A DNA stretch of 64,000 bases from Sambucus nigra (Eukaryota > Streptophyta > Magnoliopsida > Dipsacales > Adoxaceae): contig OX422216.1 of assembly GCA_949130495.1 (NCBI GenBank), forward strand, positions 360,988,605 to 361,052,604, given 5' to 3'. The translations under genes and the position numbers were made by a program. The notes beneath the pieces are model-generated. The model did no database searches and was not told the origin of the DNA. It saw only the letters and a list, made by a program, of their open reading frames with translations. This document shows positions 46,075-57,959 of the stretch, piece after piece (position 1 is the stretch's first letter; the number at the start of each line of letters is the position of its first letter).

Positions 46075-47258
46075 GGAGTGACTGACCTCATTGCAAAGGG
46101 ATACAAGATCTGAAATCCATCACTCTTAGCGAACTAAGAAAACCCCTCTCGATTTGTGCATGATTTCCACATCTAAATCTTTTCTAACCTTCACTTTTCA
46201 TCATCTTTTTTCATCAAACTTGGTGAATTAACTATTCTTCATCATCATCTAAGTGCAAGGGAAGCTCTCCAACATTCAAGATCAAGCTCAAGATCTTCAA
46301 GAAGGTCCAACTTTCTCAACTCTCTCTTCAAATTGTCCTAAATTCGCATTAGCTTATTTTATTACTTAGCACTTCTCTTCAAATTCTCACACATACTAAT
46401 ATACTTTTATTTAGTATTATCGCACATCTCTTATTTTCATATAAATAAAACCCAAAAGACAAGAAAAAAAGGGTTTCCTCATAAATTTCAAATGAGAATT
46501 CTCACACTTTTCTCACCACTAAAGCACTTTTTTACACACACACACACATAAGAGAAATCCCCTGTTGGATTTATGGGATAAATCCCACCCCTTGTTTTTC
46601 ATACGAACTACGTGGACTTTGATGCCTCTATAGGCTACGTAGGCGTCTCGGGGTAAAACCCGAGACTCGAGTCCTATTCCTACTTTTCTCCCATTTTCTA
46701 TTTTTCTATTCTTTAACTTAATTATCCTAAAACATACATATTTACATATACATATATTTGTTCTTAGTGGCGTATTATTCCGTATGAGTTATCGTTCCAT
46801 TATAATGATCAACGCTAGGATAATCGCATAAATCCTATTTTCTAATATTATCTTTTACGAACATTCCTACGGACGACTCGTTTTATCTCTTCCATGATAC
46901 AAATCGACAATTCCTATCTCCACTACATATACACATGCACACATTTCACGGGGAAATAAAGGAAAATAGCAACAATCCATGAGAGACTGCGAGGGTGGAA
47001 TGGGTGCCTAACACCTTCCCATTTCATAACTTAGCCTCCGGACTCTTTTCGAATCATTTTAGTTTCGTATATATCAGTTTGATTTTGAATTCTATCCTTT
47101 GGAATGGCTCCCTTTTCTCTTGTCTATTTTTAGTCAAATAGACTCGGGAGATGCCGGACAAAGCGCTCCCAAGAGGGATGCATGGGACCAAGATCCTCTC
47201 GACATGAAGACACCCTCTTCTTTATCCCTCCGGCCGCGAAGATCGAAGATGGCCACAG

Positions 47259-47276
47259 TGGCAACTCCGCTGGGGA
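47259..47276 (+). other. Primer-binding site of the Tat element (not initiator Met)
   Basis: TGGCAACTCCGCTGGGGA lies one base after the LTR. This motif type is familiar from other plant gypsy elements, but I cannot name the tRNA with certainty. Confidence 0.7.
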
Positions 47277-48581
47277 TTTTCGTTTATGAGGGCTAGACTC
47301 TATTTACATGGGTGTTTTATTTTCGTTTCTATCCCTCTATTTTCATCTCCCCCTTTATTATTAATGTGTAGCTCATGCTTATGATTCTCTTCACACACTT
47401 GTAGAAGATTCTCCAAGTACACTTCACATCACGTGCACCTAGGATCACATATATCCACATATTGCACGCATCACGCATCCATACTTGGTATACCGTTGGT
47501 ACTTGTACTTTGCTCCCTATTTGGCATGATAAAGAAATATACTCTCATCATACGATATTAATAAGAGAATCATGCATGATTCACATGACATCACCAAAGA
47601 GCATTGTGATTTACTAATTTTGTCTGGTAATTGGAGGGTCACTTCATGATGGGCTTTGGTCCGGCAGGGCATAGTTAGCCTAAGATATATGACTCTCACC
47701 TTCCGCTGTCCAAGTACCTTCAATGTATATCGAACGATTACCCATATTGTACCGCTTGACCAGAGTCACGGCGGGAGGTATATCGTAGGGAACTCGTTTA
47801 CGTACACCGAGTATATCAAATTCTCTCTCACACGTACCGTCCCTATAAGCTATATAGTGAGGTAATTCACGTACACTCAGGTAGATCAAATGGCTTGTCC
47901 ACACGTGCCGGTTGCCTTCAAAACAAAGACGTATATCATGGAAGCCATGCCAAAGGGGGTAACCCTTTCCGATTCACCCAATCAACTACATACCCACATA
48001 GAGGTGGCAAGTCTATGACACACATGTTAGATTATCGGTTTCGACCAAAAACTCTGCCGAAATTTTTTGTCATCCTGCCTCCCAAATTTTTGCGCATTTT
48101 TAAAATGGAACCCTACCTGTGAGCCTGTTTACAAGTCAAACCATAGGTTTGCATATGTTACAAACCAAACTTTTCCATGCTCGGGTCCCGTCCGGCATTT
48201 AATTTTTGTATTTAGGAGAATTTAATACAAGTGAGAACATAATAATTATAATAATCATGCTGAGACTCGTCTCCCAAAAATATTTATCCCCTCTTCATCA
48301 AAGATCCAAAAACATTTCTCCTTTCTTTATCAAAAGTCCAAAAATATTTCTCCTTTCTTTATCAAAAATCCAAAAATATTTTGTCTTTCAATCTCAAAAA
48401 GAAAAAATATCAAAAATATTTTCATCCTTTTTGTCAAAAATAAATCCCATTTTACGCCTTCTCAGGTCGAACGCACGCCCTTGGACTGGCTCCTTATTGT
48501 CTTCGGTCTTCTGACAAATCACCCTGGAGTTCTGTTCGTTCCCCTACTACTTCTTCCAAGTTCGATATCCATCCACTTTCG
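47277..48581 (+). other. Untranslated leader of the Tat element
   Basis: No gene. About three copies of a roughly 40-bp unit (TTTCTCCTTTCTTTATCAAA and similar) lie at 48287-48400. The remainder has no clear structure. Confidence 0.55.
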
Positions 48582-50970
48582 ATGGATAACGCATATCAAG
48601 TACCAATTGTGAAGCCAGATCTGATGGTAGTCTTAGCTCAGCTCGTGTCCAAGATTGACAACCTCCAGACTGAGGTCCGAGAGATGCAAGTAAAACAGGT
48701 TTCTATCCTAAAAATCCTGATGCCCTATTCCTTCGTGATATGGGTCCAGTCGAGCCTGTTTGGGTTCCCGAAGAGTATCAGCACGCTCCACGTTCCCCTC
48801 CTGCTAATAGGTCGCCGCCTGCCCAGCTTCCTATGCGAAACCTTGCCCAGCCTAGGGCTAACTTGCCTATGATCATTGATACAAAAGAGGAAGAGTTGAA
48901 AAAGGTCAAATAAGATTTCAAGATGCTAACTAAGAAGTTTGACCAAGTTAGAATATCTGAAAATTACATAGACTACCGCCACATGTCTCCTTATCCTAAG
49001 GCAAGGTTACCTGAGAATTTCAAGATGCCCAATATCAAGAAATTTGGAGGAAGTGGATCCCCGATTGTTCATCTTCGCAGTTATCTCCGTTCTATGACTC
49101 TCCTATGGGCTTCTGAAGAAGTGATGGCCCAATTATTTCAGCAAACTTTGAAGGATAGCGCCCTCCGATGATTTTTGTCTCTCGAGGAGTCCAGAATTCG
49201 TAGCTGGGAGGTTGTAGCCCGAGAATTCATCTCACAATACAAATACAATGAAGAGCTTGAGGTCACCCGTCGTGATTTAGAGCGTCTTAAGAAGGACTCT
49301 GGGGAATCATTCAGTAACTTCATATCCCGATGGAGGGAAAGAGGAACCACCATGAGCAATCGTCCATCCGAGGAAGAACAAGTCAACATAGTGAAGAAGA
49401 ACTTCTTTCCCCATATCCGAGAAACAATGGGAGGACAATATTATCCCCACTTCTGATCTCTCAGAGAAGCATGAGTTGAAATCGAGGAAGGCCTTTCTAA
49501 AACATAAGTTGAACCAAAGAAAGTGTCCGGACAGTTGACCCCTAGAAAACATGACAAACCTGTCACTGCTGCAGTCTCAACCATCAATAACATCTCTCAA
49601 CGAACCACCTCATGGGCACCAGAAAGTCTCCATGTCCCAGTCCGAAAGTAATACACCGAGCTCCATGCTCCCCTCTCCAAATTTTATCAGGCCCTATTAA
49701 GCCGAAACCTTATCAAACCCTTGCATCCCCGTCTATTGCCAAATCCACTCCCAAGAAACTTCAAGGCAGATGCTCGCTATGCCTTGCACCAAACTGCTGG
49801 CCATACCACCGACCAATGCTTTCACCTTAGAAACATAATCTAATGTCTAATTGATCGGGGTACCATTTCCCCACCAGCCAATCCTAAGCCAAACACTGCT
49901 CACAACACACTACCAAATCATGTTAATGCCATCTTCTTAGAAGAGAACCCAAAATTTAATCCCTCAACTCAAATCACACCCATATACTCTCCCAAACCAC
50001 TCCAAACTTGCCCATATTTCCTCCTACACCCTGTTAGCCTTGCTAATTAGGCACTATCACTTCTTACCAGAGCATGCATCGTTGTCTGTACCCGTTCAGA
50101 AAATGGAAGTATGGAATTATCATAAGTATTAAACCAACTCCTAGAGTTCGGGTTGAAATTTCCCTCACAGATGACCACTGATTATCAGAGGTTCAGTACA
50201 CTATTCTTGGAAGCATGGAAATGGGCCCGAGAGTACTACAGTTGGGTACTACCAACTAATGAAGTCATCCTAGATGACGTTGTCCAGATCATGGCAGAAT
50301 TAATCCAGCAAACCAATAATATTTGTAGCATGATCGAGTTACTTGATACTCTGAAGTTACAAGGGCACCTGGTCCCTTCACCCATACACCTCCCTGCAGA
50401 ATGGGAGGACATGTACTAAGAAGCCATTGAAGTTGTGTAATGCATTGACTTTACATGGAAAGCCATAATTGTTTCCATTGGATGGGGAGAAGAATTTAGA
50501 GATTCAAACGAAGAGCAAGCTTCGGAGAAAACTGGCCCGTAAGACGACATGTGTGGGATGATATCATTTCAATAACTCCTTGGAAAAATAAACAAGGTGG
50601 CTGAACAACCAGAGATTGACGAAGAAATATGGTTCATGTTCTTCCCTTCTTCAATCAATCACATGACCAGATCAGGGAGGCATTGCCAGATCTTAAGCTC
50701 ACTACCAGCCAATGACAAAGAGAAATGCATTGAAAACCTACCTATGCTAGAAATGACCCTCGAGTAAAGAAATATCCTCGATCAACTGAAGAAAATACAA
50801 GCTAATATCACTCTATGGGGGCTTTTCATGTCTTCCCAGCTGCACAGAAATTCTTTGATCAAGTTGCTCACTGTACCCATAGTTCCTCCTTCTACCACAC
50901 CAGAAGAAGCGGTAAATTTAGTCGGATCCTTGACCTCTAGCTGAATGCTATCCTTTTCTAAAGAAGAAAT
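48582..50970 (+). pseudogene. gag: Tat gag remnant
   Basis: Starts MDNAYQVPIV with a heptad-like segment (LVSKIDNLQTEVREMQ), then frame changes. The core gag block is at 48923-49456: PENFKMPNIKKFGGSGSP, HLRSYLRSM, REFISQYKYNEELEVTRRDL and ESFSNFISRWRERG, ending with NRPSEEEQVNIV. This matches Ty3/gypsy gag. Beyond 49500 the C-terminal gag and linker to protease have frequent stops (segments at 49612-49830, 50153-50419 and 50560-50960). No intact zinc knuckle was found. Confidence 0.78.
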
Positions 50971-51720
50971 CCCCAGAATTAGGCCAAACCACAATCATGC
51001 ACTCAACATCTCCTTCGAAGTTATCGGGAAGATTGTACCACTCTCTCATGTCGATAATGGGTCATCCTTTAATGTCTGCCCATTAAGAACCTTCAAATGC
51101 TTATGACTGAAGGAAAGTGACCTCGCTCCAATCTATGATACTGTACATGACTATGATAATACCCTTCGGGAGATGATGGGATCTATAAAACTTATAATAG
51201 GGGCTATACCTATAAACTTTATCGTTGAATTCCAAGTTATTGACATCCTAGCTTATTTTAACCCGTTGCTCGTACGACCTTGGCTCCACAGTATCAAGGG
51301 TGTGCCTTCTTCAATCCATCATAAGTTAAAGTTATTCACCGATGGACGAGTCATCACCATTTTGGGCGACAACGATAATGCCAAGGGTGCAAGTACCATC
51401 AATCCATTCCTTCAGATACAACAGGGGTCAAATGATATGCTTCTATCAGTATTACGAGTTGAGCCACTTATACTCTCAGTAGGGGAAGATTTTAAAGAAA
51501 GGGTTTGCCCAAAATACGACCCTCATGGAAACATCAATATGATTCAAATGTTCAAAGACATGAACTTCATGCCTGGACTGGGGCTAGGACAAAGACAATA
51601 AGGGTTAATTGATCCCATTGTACTAGAAAAATCTTCCCCTACTTGTGATTTGGGGTATCAACCATCAGAACAAGAGCTCAGAATGATTCGCCAGTCTCGA
51701 CCATAGAGAAGACTAGACTG
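50971..51720 (+). pseudogene. Tat protease with a C-terminal G-patch-like motif
   Basis: The active-site block VDNGSSFNVCPLRT lies at 51050-51091 (DxGSS, the aspartic protease pattern), then one stop. The open part from 51173 (142 codons) contains GSIKLIIGAIPINFIVEFQV, LLVRPWLHSIKGVPSS and HHKLKLF, the usual flap and helix segments. At the end it reads MFKDMNFMPGLGLGQRQ then a stop then G, a G-patch-like glycine pattern that could bind RNA. The catalytic Asp is kept but the frame is interrupted. Confidence 0.8.
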
Positions 51721-52419
51721 CATCCAGGCTATCCCAGGTAACTCCTTGAATGGACGATTCATTAAAGACGGCGAAGAGTTCCCCTTTTGTGGCTTCCCAT
51801 AACCATGGTATGACCATACAGACAAAAAGATGAAGCATGGAATGAAGATTTTTTTCCAAGACAGCTACCCATGGGCCGAAATTTCCCAACACCATGTACA
51901 ACCGCTCATCAGAGACACAGAAGATTCTGATGAAAGTGACTCTAAAGATTCTTTTAACTTACAGACACTGGGGTTGACACTCCACGTGATTCATTCAAGC
52001 ACTACATCACTGGATCCATCCCAAAAGATTAAAGGTGTTGATACACCCCTCCTCAACTGGCATGATGTCCCAGTTCTACCTGTTGAAATCCCACCTAACC
52101 CTAATGTTTACCCCATTTCTTCTTCTGTTGTCTATCCATGCTCAAATGTAATTGAGACCTCCTTTGATAAGGTTCTCAATGATGTTTTTCCTATCAATGA
52201 AATAAATGAAGATTTTGAGTATCTTGTTGTGCCTTACATTAACTATTTGGATTCTAATCAAACTTTTGATGATGCTGATTTTGCAAATGAACAATTCTCA
52301 ACTGATCTAAATAAGTTTAATAAAAAACAACATAACCGCATTCAAGTTAATTAAGAAGAAACTATTATTTTTAACCTCGATTCTAGTAGCCAACTGCGCG
52401 AGATCAGGATAGGGGCTAC

Positions 52420-53660
52420 CCTTGACGAGCATGAGCGCGCACAACTCGAAGAATTATTGAATGTATTCGTGGATGTCTTCGCATGGTCCTATGACGATAT
52501 GCCCGACATTGATACTGAAATAGCTCAACATGAGATCCCCACTCTTCCAGATTAAAAGTCGATTAAACAAAAGTTGAGAAAGCTCCCCACCGAATGGTCA
52601 CTCAAAGTCAAAGAAGAGGTGGTCAAACAGCTGAACGTAGGCTTCATTCGTGTGATCGAATATCCCACATGGCTAGCCAACATAGTTCCTGTGCCGAAAT
52701 CGGGAGGGAAAGTTCAGATGTGTGTAGACTACCTAAACTTGAACAAAGCCTCTGAAAAGGATGATTATTAATTACCCAATATCGACATGATCGTGGACAA
52801 CACGGCCATTCATGATCTCAAGTCATTCATCGACGTTACAACCAAATCAAAATGCACCCAGATCACCAAAAAAAAACTGTGTTCATCACCCCATGGGGAA
52901 CTTTTTGCAACACTGTTATGCCATTTGGTCTCAAGAATGCTGGGGCTACCTACTAGAGGGCTTCCACAACCATCCTGCACGATCTGATTCATAAAGAAGT
53001 CAAGGTCTATATGGATGATATGATTATCAAATCCAAAACTTGAGAAGGTCATGTTCCCAATCTCCGAAAGTTCTTCGAATGATTGTGACGATATCAGATG
53101 AGACTCAATGCACAAAAATGTTTCTTGGGCGTTACAAAAGGAAAACTCTTGGGATTCATGGTCAGTGAGAAAGGTATAGAAGAAGATACTACATAGCTAA
53201 AAGCTATACTAGAGATGCCACCTCCCCGAATGGAGAAAGAAGCCTGAGGTTTCCTTAGGAAATAATAATATATCAGTCGGTTCATCAGCCAACTAACCTC
53301 CATCTGTGAACCTATCTTCAAACTCCTCTGAAAGGATTCAACTAAGGTTTTGAATGAGGCCTTCCAAGAAGACTTTATCCGAATCAAATAATATCTAACC
53401 CAACCTCCAGTACTCATGACACCACACTGTGGTTTCCCCTTGGTCTTATACCTAACCATAACTGACACTGAAGTTGGGGCTTTGCTAACCCAATACCTTG
53501 AGGATTCTCGTAAAGAAAGAGCCACTATTACGCCAGTCACAAATTGGCTGGGTACGAAGCCAACTACACTTCTTTGGAAAAGTCATGTGTCACGCTTGTC
53601 TGGGTCACCAAGTTGCGACACTATATGCTCGCCTTCCTCGTTAAACTTATATCCCGAATA
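52420..53660 (+). pseudogene. Tat reverse transcriptase and adjoining RNase H
   Basis: Starts with ERAQLEELLNVFVDVFAWSY, then WLANIVPVPKSGGKVQMCVDY (the usual RT block 2 and 3 region). A frameshift follows near 52790, and the shifted frame shows KSKCTQIT and then VYMDDMIIKS at 53005-53034, with the YMDD catalytic pair intact. Later come LNAQKCFLGVTKGKLLGFMV and ISRFISQLTSICEPIFKLL. The connecting RNase H domain includes PLVLYLTITDTEVGALLTQY at about 53440. Stops and several frameshifts make it non-functional. Confidence 0.85.
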
Positions 53661-53684
53661 GACCCCATTAAACTTGTATCCTGA

Positions 53685-54240
53685 ATGGCCTGGTGGTTGT
53701 TGCTCCTAACCCAGTTTTACATCATGTACGTCACGCAAAAAGCCATGAAAGGAAGAGGCATATCTGACTACCTCGCTGACTACCCCATGGAAGAAGCTGA
53801 CAACTGGATCTTCAAATTCTCAGATGAAAACATCCTCTGCGCTGCTCAAGACGACCTTCGATGGAAAATGTTCTTTGATGGTGCTTCCAACAAAAAGGGA
53901 TATGGCATTGGGATACTTCTGATCGCCCCAGATGACTCCCACACTCCCATTGCTATCAAATTGGATTTCTCATGCACCAATAACATGACTGAATACGAGG
54001 CATGTACGGTAGGCCTCAAATTTGCTCTTAAGAAATATATTCTATGCTTAGATATCTACAGGGATTCCTCCCTCATCATCGGTCAAGTGCTTAGAAAATG
54101 GAAAGTCAATGACGAGAAACTCCAACCCTTTCATGCCCCTTAGAAGAACCAGCCTCCCAATTCTAGGATATCACCTTCCATTACCTACCTCAAGCAAAGA
54201 ATAACCTAGCCGACACCCTGACTACCCTAGACTCTATGGT
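53685..54240 (+). pseudogene. Second (archaeal-type) RNase H of the Tat element
   Basis: An open stretch of 152 codons with FFDGASNKKGYGIGILLI (first Asp at about 53875), NNMTEYEACTVGLKFALKK (the Glu block) and DIYRDSSLIIGQV (the second Asp block). It follows the RT-linked RNase H, so the element has two RNase H domains. That arrangement is known for the Tat lineage. Confidence 0.85.
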
Positions 54241-54469
54241 CGACATGCCCGAAGGAATAACAATGTCCCCCTTCTTAATTCAAAAGCAAGATAAACCAAC
54301 CCATTGCTACCACATTGCGATCATCACCAAAGAAGATCCCAAGCTAGCCAATTATTGGTACTATGATATTTGGAACATCCTCAAACATTGTAGGTATCCT
54401 GAGGGTTCCAAAAAGAATGAACAGGAAACCCTCCAAAGACTGGCCGCCTAATACATCATCTGTCACAAA

Positions 54470-55597
54470 GAGCTATTCAAGAGAAACTTTTATGGAACCC
54501 ATCTACACTGCATCGCATGGGCTGACATTGAAGAGGTAATGCAAAAAATCCACAGTGGGGAATGAGGGCCCCACTTGAATCGTCACATGATCGCCAATAA
54601 GATCATGACAAGGCTACTACTGGACCACCATGATCCAGGATTTCCCCGCCTATGTCCAGAGATGCCTCAAATGCCAACAGTTTTCCAAACTTCAACACCT
54701 TCCTCCGCTAGAATTATACAACATGACTTCTCTCTGGCCATTCTCCACCTGGGGTATCGACATCATAGGGAAAGTCATATACAAGGCCTCCAACCGGAAG
54801 GAGTTCATCCTAGTTTCCATTAATTACTTCACCAAATGGGTCGAAGAAGAGTCATACGCGGTTCTGAACGCCAAGAAAGTGGCCAAATTCATCAGGAATA
54901 ACATCATCTGCCGATATGGGGTCTCACATGAGTTAGTGTCAGATAACGGGTTGCATTTCGAGGCAGAAGTCACAGAAGTGGTCAAGAGTATGGGATATAG
55001 AGACATAAATCTTCCCCCTACCAACCTTACACCAATGGTGCAGTCGAAGCTGCCAACAAGAACCTTAAAGACATCATCAGTAAGATGATCGAAAGTTTTC
55101 GATATTGGGTCGACCGAATCCCATACACCCTCTGGGGCTACCGAACCTCAATTTGAACCTCTACTAGGTCTACCCCTTACTCTCTAGTCTACGATATGGA
55201 AGCAGTCCTACCAGTGGAGCTAGAAATCCCTTCACTTTGTGTCATGTACAAAAGCCAAGTCAGTGAGGAGGACTGGCATCAAAGTCGTCTCGACGAGATG
55301 TCACTCTTGGACGAGAGGAGACTGAAAGCATTGTATCACATACAAAGGTACCATTACCGAATAGTGCATTCATTTAATAAGAGAGTCAAGGACCGCGGTG
55401 TCCAAGAAGGGGATTTAGCCCTCAAAGAAATAATAGAGCCCATCTGGGACCCCAGAGAGAAATTCAAGCCCAATTGCAGTGGCAAATATATTGTAAAGAA
55501 AATCTTGTCCGGTGGTGCCGCCATGCTCATCGACGTAGATGGAGAAGAAATGGCTCATTCAGTTAACCTGGGCCGTCTCAAGAAATTTTACACCTAG
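54470..55597 (+). pseudogene. Tat integrase with C-terminal domain
   Basis: H2C2 zinc-finger remains (HSGE, GPHLNRH, CLKCQQFS) with a frame change at 54630. The core reads WGIDIIGKVIYKAS (first Asp), NYFTKWVEEESYA, VSDNGLHFEAEV (second Asp), then a one-base shift near 55030. In the shifted frame the NGAVEAANK block with the catalytic Glu and a YWVDRIPYTLWGYRTS block follow. The last open part (55196-55597, 133 codons) carries MEAVLPVELEIPS, NKRVKDRGVQEGDLALK and VNLGRLKKFYT, ending the polyprotein. Confidence 0.85.
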
Positions 55598-56089
55598 TGC
55601 AAAATCTCGATGTGCTACGACTCTTCTCATCTTCGTTCTATTCTAAAAAAATTCATTTCCCTCTACCCAGAACTACGTGGGTCTGATCCTCTGCAAAAAC
55701 CATTCTCAAAAGAATTAAAAAAATTCAAAAACTCCCAGAGGTACATAGGCAGCTCATACATCTTACATGAGCATGACCCTTTCTTTTTCACAAAAAACTA
55801 TTATTTTCTCACCTCTGAGACTGACAGTTCATTCTAACATATATTTGAACAAAAGGATTATGCATACCTTAGCGATCGGTATAGATAATTCAAAATACAA
55901 AATTCATCAAAAGCCACAGCTAGATGATCAAAAACATGTTTGTTTCACTAATAAGAAATTCCGGTACAATTGCATAAGAAAAGGAATGGATAACTCCCTT
56001 CCCCTACCTTCCTAGAAAGATAAATAAAAATCCCCAAATTTATTTCCCATTACAAAAACAAACTCTCCAAGAATCCTACCCACATCTAC
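55598..56089. other. Spacer between pol and the first antisense gene
   Basis: No domain seen in either strand. The 3' ends of two convergent transcripts would lie here. Confidence 0.5.
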
Positions 56090-57365
56090 TAGAGGAGCCC
56101 TCTCCATAATCATCTATATCCTGGGGTCCCCAAGCTTCCCTTACCTGAATAAAGTGTCGCAGATGCTCCATAGACCGATAAGATTGAACCGGTCTCAGAA
56201 AAACTACCACACCTCCCTCGATGGTATCGGATAAGACAAGTCACCTTTGTCCAGTCTTCGCTACCAATATCTTGCTGAAAACTCTTCTCCACAACCACTT
56301 CATATAATCCTCGGGGATGTGCCAAACTCTCCCAACAGACTGAGAAGGACGGGTCGACAGATGTCGAATCTCCCATAAAGATCCAAGTCGCATGCGCAAA
56401 TGCTCTCTCAGATCTTCTATCGGAAAGAAGCCTAGTGTCCTAGGTGGCACAACCTGCTCCAAGACAAATTGGCGTAGAAGTTGCTAAGGGAAATAGAATG
56501 AGGTTTGTTTGAGAGCAACCAACGAGACGTACGGGTATTCCCCCATCTCCAGAATAGGCAGCAACTGTCCCCTCCAAGGCACTAACCAGTACAGATTTAG
56601 AGCCCCATGCTCCATAAACTAGTTCTCCCAGCTCTCAATATCCAGGCCAACGCTGATGAAATGGAGCAAAAAGAAGTTGGGTATAGCCAACAAAGGATAT
56701 TTCGGAGGAGTCACCAGGCGGAATCTTTAAGACAACCACATGAACAACATCACAGGGCTACCCCTTAAAAATTTAGAATGACCTTCTCACGAGGCATCCA
56801 GGCCATTCAAAGTCTCCGCCAATATCACTGTCGCATGATTATGATAGTAGGGCATCCATGAAGTAATACCTTCAATTTGTGGGTCCACCAGTAGTTCCCC
56901 AGTCACCAACAGCAATTTCAAAGCCAAGCCCAAAACGACAGCTCTGGCATAACCAGCATCACCAACCTCTTACAAATGCATACACCACAGTACCGCCAGA
57001 AGTTAAATCATTCCTCTAGTAATCAAGAATATACCCGCTAAGGGAAAGATGCGGAGAAGTCCAACCAACAGCTCTCGAGGATATCGGGAAAACTCAGGCA
57101 TAGTAGCCGCCACACTAGGATTTACTCCCAACATGGCAGAAAATTCCTCATAAGTTCTACAGACTTATTCTAAGACAAAATAGAATATTTGGTCTTTGGG
57201 GTACCAAAATTGTACCGCTGCCATCAGCAAGTTCCACTCTATAGGCTGATTATGCCATAAAGATACTCGACGCATGTGGAAAGCATCGTAGTCGAACTTA
57301 TAGGAGCACATTGACTCCAAAGTCTTGAGGTAGTTGGAAAACTCAACACTTCCAAGGAGAGCCAT
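56090..57365 (-). pseudogene. Antisense DUF7745-like gene of the Tat element
   Basis: From ATG at 57365 (MALLGSVEFSNYLKTLESMC) one frame runs antisense to pol for about 420 codons with a handful of stops and no obvious intron. Recognisable blocks: NLLMAAVQFWYPKDQIFYFV, TYEEFSAMLGV, HATVILAETLNGLD, GSPVMLFMWLS, LYWLVPWRGQLLPILEMGEY and FPxQLLRQF. These match the plant DUF7745 pattern, a domain found in TE-associated and uncharacterised plant proteins. Function is unknown. It ends beyond GVVVFLRPV near 56190 and DIDDYGEGSS. It lies tail to tail with the integrase gene and downstream, in its own sense, of the PMD gene. Confidence 0.72.
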
Positions 57366-57959
57366 CTCACAGAATAAGGAAGATAGAATATGAAGGTGTG
57401 ATGAAAGAACTCCACCCTTACCCCCTGTTTATACTTGAAAACGCTCATAAAAAAATATAACCCCTGCAGAAATTGGAGGAAATCTTGGCCCACAAGGTAC
57501 CAAAGGCTGAAGAGGGTACCAATCAATGCTTTGATTGTTTAGAGTGGACTGACTTGGCGATAGGCAGGACAATGGCCTTGCTGATCGCCAACCTTCTATT
57601 GTTAGAAACTTCCCTTTTTCCTCTTTTGCCAAAATCAGAAAACACAATAAAAATAAATTGATATTCTCAACAAAATTTCAAATTACCTTTTCATCTTTAT
57701 ATAATTCCTCATTGTGAATAAAACTTCCTTTCAAAACTTCCAAAAATATTTCTTTTACGGTCATAATAGCAAAGTAAAAAGTGCATATGCATTCATTCAT
57801 TCATCAATCATTAACAAAAGATAATAAAAAACTCCATTACATTGCATACATATTTTTCTGTGTTACAAAATTTTTACAGGAAAATAAAGAAAAGTAGAAA
57901 AACAACGGGACTCGGCCCGAACTCACATTCTTTCTCTCTCTCTCACTTACCCTTCCCCT
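57366..57959. other. Interval between the two antisense genes
   Basis: About 600 bp without a domain. By position it could hold the promoter of the DUF7745-like gene. No TATA or repeat stands out. Confidence 0.4.

Larger units (their letters stand above)
45185..47257 (+). repeat. 5' LTR of the Tat element (2073 bp)
   Basis: Starts TATAAACACC where the 3' copy has TGCAGACACC, so the terminal TG has decayed by transitions. It ends GGCCACA one base before the PBS. Near-complete alignment with 61367-63268. Confidence 0.85.
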
